DNA from: Candidatus Latescibacterota bacterium
Lineage (GTDB): Bacteria > Latescibacterota > UBA2968 > GCA-2709665
Reading direction: 5' to 3'
NCBI GenBank assembly: GCA_012271065.1
Contig: JAAXHE010000347.1
Location: forward strand, 1-10,973
DNA length: 10,973 nucleotides
A program made the translations under genes and the position numbers. Under the pieces are notes generated by a model, which saw nothing but the letters and a program-made list of their open reading frames with translations, searched no databases and was not told where the DNA came from. Shown here piece after piece: positions 6,782 through 10,973 of the stretch; the first letter of the stretch is position 1; every line of letters starts with the position of its first letter.

Positions 6782-6810
6782 GGTTTCTCCTCTTTACCGC
6801 GTAAGAACTC

Positions 6811-6853
6811 AGGGGCCAGGAAAAGACGGAAACACGGTTTTCTCCTGACCCCT
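6811..6853 (-). repeat. Long hairpin between parE and parC
   Basis: AGGGGCCAGGAAAA (6811-6824) and TTTTCTCCTGACCCCT (6838-6853) pair with one mismatch and a 2-base bulge around a 13-base loop. It fills the spacer between parE and parC. It could tune parC expression or mRNA stability, or be a mobile palindromic repeat. It has no terminator-like T-run on the minus strand. Confidence 0.6.
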
Positions 6854-6874
6854 CTATTGGGTTTGACCCGGTGT

Positions 6875-8776
6875 TCAAATCAGGTTTTCGACGATGTAGT
6901 CCCTGCGTTCGGGGGTGTTCTTGCCCATGTAGAAGCTGAGCGTGTTGGCGATTTCGGATATGGAGCGGATATTGACTTTGACCAGACGCATGTCGTCGCC
7001 GATGAATTGACCGAATTCCTTCGGCGAGATCTCCCCAAGCCCCTTGAAGCGGGTGATTTCCGGGTTTTTGACGTCCGCAACGGCGCTGTCGCGCTCCCGG
7101 TTGTTGTAACAGTAGCGCGTGACCTTGCTGTTCCGGACGCGGAAGAGCGGGGTTTCGAGGATATAGAGATGGCCGGCCAGCACCAGTTCCTCGAAGTAGT
7201 TCAGGAAATACGTGAGGAGCAGGTACCGGATATGGTAACCATCGTGGTCGGCATCGGTGGCAATGACGATTTTATTGAAACGCAGGTTTTCGACGCTGTC
7301 TTCGATACCCAGCGCCATCATGAGGTTGTACAGTTCCTCGTTCTTGTACACCGCGGCCTTGTTCTTGCCGAATACGTTCAATGGAACGCCCTTCAGGCCG
7401 AATATCGCCTGGGTGAGGACGTCGCGCGCAGCGACCATGGACCCCGCCGCAGAAGGGCCCTCGGTGATGAAGATGGTTGAGTCTTCGCCATGCTTCTTCT
7501 GGCCCAGGTGGAACTTGCAGTCTTTAAAGTGCGGAATCTTGATTGCGATCTTCCGGGCGGCTTCCTTGGCTTCTTTCTTGACGGCGTTGAGTTCCTTTCT
7601 CAACTTTTCGTTCTGGGCGATCTTCTCGGACAGGCGCCCGGCCGCGGTCTGGTTCTTGTGAAGGAGGTCGACCACGGCGCTCTTGACCTCCGTGACAATC
7701 CACCCCCGAATATCCGTATTCCCAAGCTTGTTCTTGGTCTGCGACTCGAAGACAGGCGCCTTGAGCTTGACGGCAACGGCGCCGGAGATGCTCTCCCGCA
7801 CGTCGATGCCGTTGTAGTTCTTCTTGTAGAATTCATTCACACCCTTGAGGATGCCCTCGCGAAAAGCGCTCTGGTGGGCCCCGCCGTCGCTGGTGTGTTG
7901 GCCGTTGACGAAAGAGAAATACGTCTCCCCGAAGCTGGCCGTGTGGCTGAGCGCGAACTCCAGGTATTGGGACTTGTGATACAACGGCTCATAGAGGGCG
8001 GTCTCGCCGACTTCGCGTGTGAGGAAGTCCAGCAATCCGTTCCTGGATACGAATCGTACCTTGTTGAAGACCAGCGAAAGTCCACTGTTCAGGCATGCGT
8101 AATTCCACAGCCGCTGCCGGACGTAATCGAAGTTGAACGCGAAGTCATCGCCGAAGATCTGAACATCGGGCAGAAACTCGAAACAGGAGCCGTCGGGTTC
8201 GCCGGGTTTCCGTCCCTTCAGCTTCTTCTTCAACCGGCCGCGCTCGAAGCGGGCTTCGAAGAATTCTCCCTCCCGGTAGGCGACCGCCCTGAAATCGGAA
8301 GCGAGGGCATTGACGGCCTTGGCGCCCACGCCGTTGAGGCCCACGCTGAACTGGAAGACGTCGTCGTTGTACTTCGCGCCGGTATTGATGATGGAAACGC
8401 AGTCGATGACCTTGCCCAGCGGAATGCCGCGGCCGTAGTCCCGGACACGGACCCGGTTGTCTTCGATGCTGACGTCGATCTTTTTACCATAACCCATGAT
8501 GAATTCGTCTACGGCGTTGTCGATGACTTCCTTGAGCAGGACGTAGATGCCGTCGTCCGGATTGGAACCGTCGCCCAGCCTGCCGATGTACATGCCTGTG
8601 CGGAGCCGGATGTGTTCCAGCGAGCTGAGCGTTTTGACCTTGGACTCGTCGTACCCGTGTTCGGTCGACGCGCCATTGTTGTTCCTGCCGGAGGATCGAC
8701 GGGCGGTCGCGGGTTTTCCGTTGATGGAAAGCGAGAGCTGACCTGGACTCTGAATCGTCGGTTTAGTTTCGGGCAT
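6875..8776 (-). CDS. parE: DNA topoisomerase IV subunit B (ParE-type)
   Basis: The 633-residue protein is the ATPase subunit partnering ParC. The GHKL ATPase fold shows LKEVIDNAVDE (81-91; Glu83 catalytic, Asn87 binds Mg), RDYGRGIP (112-119), VGLNGVGAKAVNAL (145-158), and the transducer QTKNKLGN (346-353), whose Lys contacts the gamma phosphate. The TOPRIM domain shows TEGPSAAGSM (438-447) and the metal-binding DADHDG (508-513); PLFRV and RFKGLGE follow. The sequence is closest in style to Bacteroidetes ParE. I chose the ATG at 8776 because AAGGTGG precedes it; an ATG 18 codons further upstream has no such site. Residues 1-45 are a low-complexity, Ser/Asn/Arg-rich extension. RLRTGMYIG (57-65) has Thr where the family usually has Pro. 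It is first in the parE-parC operon. Confidence 0.94.
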   Translation of the reverse strand: MPETKPTIQSPGQLSLSINGKPATARRSSGRNNNGASTEHGYDESKVKTLSSLEHIRLRTGMYIGRLGDGSNPDDGIYVLLKEVIDNAVDEFIMGYGKKIDVSIEDNRVRVRDYGRGIPLGKVIDCVSIINTGAKYNDDVFQFSVGLNGVGAKAVNALASDFRAVAYREGEFFEARFERGRLKKKLKGRKPGEPDGSCFEFLPDVQIFGDDFAFNFDYVRQRLWNYACLNSGLSLVFNKVRFVSRNGLLDFLTREVGETALYEPLYHKSQYLEFALSHTASFGETYFSFVNGQHTSDGGAHQSAFREGILKGVNEFYKKNYNGIDVRESISGAVAVKLKAPVFESQTKNKLGNTDIRGWIVTEVKSAVVDLLHKNQTAAGRLSEKIAQNEKLRKELNAVKKEAKEAARKIAIKIPHFKDCKFHLGQKKHGEDSTIFITEGPSAAGSMVAARDVLTQAIFGLKGVPLNVFGKNKAAVYKNEELYNLMMALGIEDSVENLRFNKIVIATDADHDGYHIRYLLLTYFLNYFEELVLAGHLYILETPLFRVRNSKVTRYCYNNRERDSAVADVKNPEITRFKGLGEISPKEFGQFIGDDMRLVKVNIRSISEIANTLSFYMGKNTPERRDYIVENLI

Positions 8777-8843
8777 AACCCACCTTTTCGGGATCGCTGG
8801 ATGATGCGACCCCGCGCGGCGAACGTACAACCGGGGAGACAGA

Positions 8844-8867
8844 CGACCCTGACGCGGAATCAGGTCG
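8844..8867 (-). promoter_or_regulatory. Hairpin in the parE leader
   Basis: On the minus strand CGACCTGA, a 7-base loop and TCAGGGTCG form an 8-pair stem with one bulged G. It lies in the roughly 140-nt untranslated leader between the predicted promoter and the parE start. Its regulatory role is unproven. Confidence 0.4.
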
Positions 8868-8917
8868 GAATGGGGCCTAAAAGGAACCTAACTGTGGGGA
8901 AATAAAGAGGAAAGACA

Positions 8918-8934
8918 GCACTTTAATATAGTGC
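8918..8934. promoter_or_regulatory. Inverted repeat covering the parE -10 box, possible operator
   Basis: GCACT (8918-8922) and AGTGC (8930-8934) flank a 7-bp AT-rich centre that contains most of the predicted -10 hexamer. Such placement suits a repressor site or a supercoiling-sensitive promoter, but no regulator is known here. Confidence 0.35.
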
Positions 8935-8953
8935 ATCTTTGTTCATCTTTCAA
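8925..8953 (-). promoter_or_regulatory. Sigma-70-like promoter for parE-parC
   Basis: On the minus strand TTGAAA (8953-8948) is separated by exactly 17 bases from TATATT (8930-8925), close to the TTGACA/TATAAT consensus. Transcription would start near 8917 and leave a leader of about 140 nt before parE. Confidence 0.65.
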
Positions 8954-8989
8954 GGTGTTTTTTGCGCGCCGGCACGAGGGACGTCGGGA

Positions 8990-9011
8990 GGAATGCGATT
9001 TCGGAATGCGA
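8990..9011. repeat. Short direct repeat after ytoQ
   Basis: GGAATGCGA occurs at 8990-8998 and again at 9003-9011, separated by 4 bp, directly past the ytoQ stop codon. No clear terminator follows. Confidence 0.5.
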
Positions 9012-9014
9012 CTT

Positions 9015-9467
9015 TCAGGTCCCATGGACAACGTAACCGAGCACGTCCGCCACCTGTTCGGGCGTCTCCGCCACCGCCAGGGCCGCCGAGTCGACTTCCT
9101 TGAGCGCGTGGGCGATGCCTGCGTCGTGTATCACAATTATCGCCTTGCCCAGGGCCGCGGCGAACCCGGCGTCGAACGCCGCGTTCCACTGCCGGTAATT
9201 GCCTCCGAAACGCACGACCACGACGTCGGCATCGCCAATGAGCGTCCGGGTCCGGATGGCATTGATCTTCGCGCCCTTGTGGTCCTTCCAGAACGAGGAT
9301 TCCTCCGGACCCAGGATATCCACGCCGCAGTTGTCGCTCTCGGCGTGGTCGGTCACCGGACCCGCAAAGGAAACCGGAAGCTCCCTTTCCGCCGCCGCGC
9401 TTGCGATCCGGTCCCGCCAGTCGCTGTGGATTTCGCCGGCCAGGTACACCTTCCACCGCTTCGACAT
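9015..9467 (-). CDS. ytoQ: YtoQ family protein
   Basis: This 150-residue protein matches the YtoQ family in length and landmarks: VYLAGEIHSDWR (7-18), FAGPVTDHAESDNCGVDILG (34-53), a KINAIRTRTLIGDADVVVVRFG stretch (67-88), and YRQWNAAFDAGFAAALGK (91-108). The family has a fold related to nucleoside 2-deoxyribosyltransferases and is of uncertain biochemical role, so I assign no reaction. It is predicted to be soluble, with no signal peptide. The ATG at 9467 has AGGAG 8 bases upstream. It stands alone between the lipoprotein gene (137 bp upstream) and the parE promoter region; all are on the minus strand. The functional link to its neighbours is unclear. Confidence 0.88.
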   Translation of the reverse strand: MSKRWKVYLAGEIHSDWRDRIASAAAERELPVSFAGPVTDHAESDNCGVDILGPEESSFWKDHKGAKINAIRTRTLIGDADVVVVRFGGNYRQWNAAFDAGFAAALGKAIIVIHDAGIAHALKEVDSAALAVAETPEQVADVLGYVVHGT

Positions 9468-9498
9468 CCCTCGGACTCCTCTCCTCGAATATGGAAAC

Positions 9499-9563
9499 TT
9501 CCCTGGCGTTGTGTTTCTGAAAGAATCGCAAGAATCCCGCCGATGTGCGACGGGATCAGGGAA
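9499..9563. repeat. Nested inverted repeats downstream of the lipoprotein gene
   Basis: TTCCCTG (9499-9505) pairs with CAGGGAA (9557-9563), and inside it ATCCCG (9534-9539) pairs with CGGGAT (9551-9556). They lie between the lipoprotein stop and ytoQ. They could act as a structured 3' end; no T-run is seen. Confidence 0.4.
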
Positions 9564-9604
9564 AGCGCTCTTCTGTACGCTGGACGATGTGCATTCCTCG
9601 TTGC

Positions 9605-10732
9605 TCAGTCCTTCACGACCCGGGTGTGCGTGTACTGGTTTGAGTAGTTTCTCATATTTCCCGTGGCGTAGACCTGCTTGATCGCCGTGGCCGGGAGCCA
9701 GTGGATAAACCAGTTGTTGTAGATTTCGCAGATATCACGCGGTATGCCCCGGATGACCACCGCCTCCACGTCGACGGCGAGAAACGTGTTGTGGTGGATG
9801 AGAATAAGGTTTCCGGCAATGTCCGTTCCGTCTTCGCGGTCTCTGCCGCCGTGCATGTCGAAGCTGTGGCTGTTGGCATTCTCCAGAACCATGTTGTATC
9901 TGGCTTCGTAGCTGGTATTGGGCCTGCCCGTGCCTGCGATGTGGTGCCGGCACCAGTCGAACAGGTTGGCTTCGATGAGCGCTTCGGAATTGTCCATCAC
10001 CACGCCGTAGCCCAGACCGTGGCGCTGATTATGGTGGATATAGTTGTGGTGGATGTGGTTGTCCGTAGAATTCCTCTGGAGGAAAATCGCGCCGTGACTC
10101 CATCCCCAGAGTTCGCAGTTGTCCACTTCCAGCCTCGGTTGGAACGTCTCGATGGCCCTGGAGTTGGGTATGCTGTAGAACCGCCCTTCCCTCAGGAGCT
10201 GCGTCATCTGTTCGGTGCGCCTCATCGAGTCCGGTCCCTCCAGCCTGAGACCGGTAAGCCGAACATCGGGACCGACGGCGACAAACAACGGCGCGGTATC
10301 CAACTGTTCCGAAAAAATAAGGCCGCCGTCGGAATCGGTCTTGCCCCGGCCGCTGGCCAGCGTGACGCCCGCACGGATCTCGATGTCCGTATCGCCGGTC
10401 AGGTCCACCCTCGCGGTATCCGCCACGTAGACCACCTGCCCCCCCGTCGCCTGCTTGAGCGCATCCAGCAACTCCGCCCGGTTGGTAACGAAGAAATCGT
10501 ACTCCTCAACCAGTTGATCGTATCCCTCGCCGCCGCCGATGGGATTGCCGGTGGGGTTCGAGTCGGCCCCGAACTTGCCGTCGGAAAGCAGCGCGCGGTT
10601 GCTCAGGTCCCGCCCGCCCGTCGGTTCGGTTGGCTGCGGTTCGGGCGCAGGGGGCGTTTCCTTGCCGCCGCAGGACGCGACAAAAGACAGCACCGCGAGA
10701 CAGGAGAGCGTTCTGCATATTGTCGTTGTCAT
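9605..10732 (-). CDS. Lipoprotein with right-handed parallel beta-helix domain
   Basis: The 375-residue product begins with a short signal peptide and lipobox, V-A-S-C21, so it is probably lipid-anchored outside the inner membrane. A Pro/Thr/Glu-rich linker (25-40) follows. Residues about 115-360 show the short repeating strands of a right-handed parallel beta-helix, with periodic Asn/His/Gly rungs such as NHIHHNYIHHN (about 225-235), EANLFDWCRHHIAGTG, ARYNMVLENANSHSFDMHGG and IYNNWFIHW. This fold is common in pectate lyase-like and other polysaccharide-acting proteins, as well as in binding proteins, so lyase activity is possible but no catalytic site is identifiable. The ATG at 10732 is preceded by GAGGT at close spacing. 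It may act on polysaccharide outside the cell; that is an inference from fold and location only. Confidence 0.85.
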   Translation of the reverse strand: MTTTICRTLSCLAVLSFVASCGGKETPPAPEPQPTEPTGGRDLSNRALLSDGKFGADSNPTGNPIGGGEGYDQLVEEYDFFVTNRAELLDALKQATGGQVVYVADTARVDLTGDTDIEIRAGVTLASGRGKTDSDGGLIFSEQLDTAPLFVAVGPDVRLTGLRLEGPDSMRRTEQMTQLLREGRFYSIPNSRAIETFQPRLEVDNCELWGWSHGAIFLQRNSTDNHIHHNYIHHNQRHGLGYGVVMDNSEALIEANLFDWCRHHIAGTGRPNTSYEARYNMVLENANSHSFDMHGGRDREDGTDIAGNLILIHHNTFLAVDVEAVVIRGIPRDICEIYNNWFIHWLPATAIKQVYATGNMRNYSNQYTHTRVVKD

Positions 10733-10785
10733 GGATACCTCACACGTACCACCCGGTGATCCAGCGATCAGCTGAACCAGGTTAG

Positions 10786-10802
10786 AGTCTTACAGTAAGA
10801 CT
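10786..10802. promoter_or_regulatory. Perfect 17-bp palindrome upstream of the lipoprotein gene, possible operator
   Basis: AGTCTTAC-A-GTAAGACT has 8-bp arms around a single base, 54 bp before the lipoprotein ATG. Its length and position suit a dimeric regulator's binding site or a leader hairpin. No matching regulator gene is in the window. Confidence 0.45.
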
Positions 10803-10835
10803 TCAACGCAGAATGCGAAGAAGTATAATCATGCT

Positions 10836-10886
10836 GCTTGCTTCAAGGTTGTGAGATCTCGGTATAGGTTCAGTGAAGTAGCAAGC
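10836..10886. repeat. Imperfect inverted repeat
   Basis: GCTTGC-TTCA (10836-10845) pairs with TGAA-GTA-GCAAGC (10874-10886) with a 3-base bulge; the loop holds GAGATCTC. It may be the end of a mobile element or a regulatory fold, but no transposase is seen. Confidence 0.4.
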
Positions 10887-10973
10887 GTGAGTTGTCCGGA
10901 TTGTGTGACGCGCCATCGTCTGGACCGAGGGATTTTGGCAATCAAGCCTGAGTCCACTCCGAAAAGTCGAGTT

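Larger units (their letters stand above)
10733..10973. other. Upstream region of the lipoprotein gene; no gene seen
   Basis: This AT-richer stretch holds two inverted repeats, listed separately. A TATAAT lies at 10824-10829 on the plus strand without a good -35 partner. On the minus strand 56 codons are open from the window edge to TGA at 10803, but codon use is unlike the genes and I recognise no protein, so I call no CDS. Confidence 0.5.

Noticed and set aside
7490..8905. Long plus-strand open frame (471 codons) opposite parE
   Set aside because: It is the antisense shadow of parE; the GC-rich codons of parE keep the other strand open. It matches no family and lacks a convincing ribosome binding site.
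9701..10759. Plus-strand open frame of 352 codons opposite the lipoprotein gene
   Set aside because: Antisense shadow of a gene with a signal peptide, lipobox and beta-helix repeats.
10803..10973. Partial gene entering from the right edge on the minus strand
   Set aside because: 56 open codons can arise by chance, codon use is unlike the neighbouring genes, and no family is recognisable.

Overview
The window looks like a chromosomal segment of an uncultured bacterium with GC-rich coding sequence and G/C-rich third codon positions. The best phylogenetic hint is the parE-parC pair. Both proteins resemble the Bacteroidetes/FCB type of topoisomerase IV, with the gene order parE then parC and a short ParC C-terminal domain without a visible GyrA box. 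Around them sit oxidoreductases and a beta-helix lipoprotein, a gene mix I associate with uncultured FCB lineages such as Latescibacterota. The phylum is an inference with low to moderate confidence.

Layout from left to right. Bases 1-238 are non-coding and rich in degenerate 7-bp repeats. A Gfo/Idh/MocA dehydrogenase (239-1360, +) converges on a malate/lactate-type (Ldh family) dehydrogenase (1403-2383, -, GTG start). Bases 2400-2561 (+) hold what looks like the orphan C-terminal end of an aldo/keto reductase. Next on the minus strand is a thioredoxin-like protein at 2577-3767 whose reading frame is interrupted once by TGA, at 3564-3566, in a Cys-Val-TGA-Asn-Asn context. The frame and the protein-like sequence continue for 328 more codons. 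I read this as a probable selenoprotein and as the most interesting object in the window. Bases 3768-4035 are a spacer packed with perfect palindromes. After that come an SDR dehydrogenase (4036-4800, -), parC (4892-6781, -), parE (6875-8776, -), a YtoQ-family protein (9015-9467, -), and a lipoprotein with a predicted parallel beta-helix (9605-10732, -). The last 241 bases are upstream sequence with palindromes.

Function. parE and parC encode the two halves of topoisomerase IV, for chromosome decatenation. They probably share a transcript from a good sigma-70-like promoter at 8925-8953, whose -10 box lies inside a small inverted repeat. The metabolic genes (Gfo/Idh/MocA, Ldh, SDR) are NAD(P)-dependent oxidoreductases, probably for sugars, polyols or hydroxy acids; no substrate can be read from the sequence. 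The candidate selenoprotein would be a redox protein. TGA is the normal stop of parC, parE, ytoQ and the lipoprotein gene, so reassignment of TGA across the genome does not explain the internal TGA.

Almost every intergenic gap carries hairpins or heptamer repeats, and one heptamer motif (RGCTGAY) occurs at two places 3.8 kb apart. This suggests dispersed repeat families in this genome.
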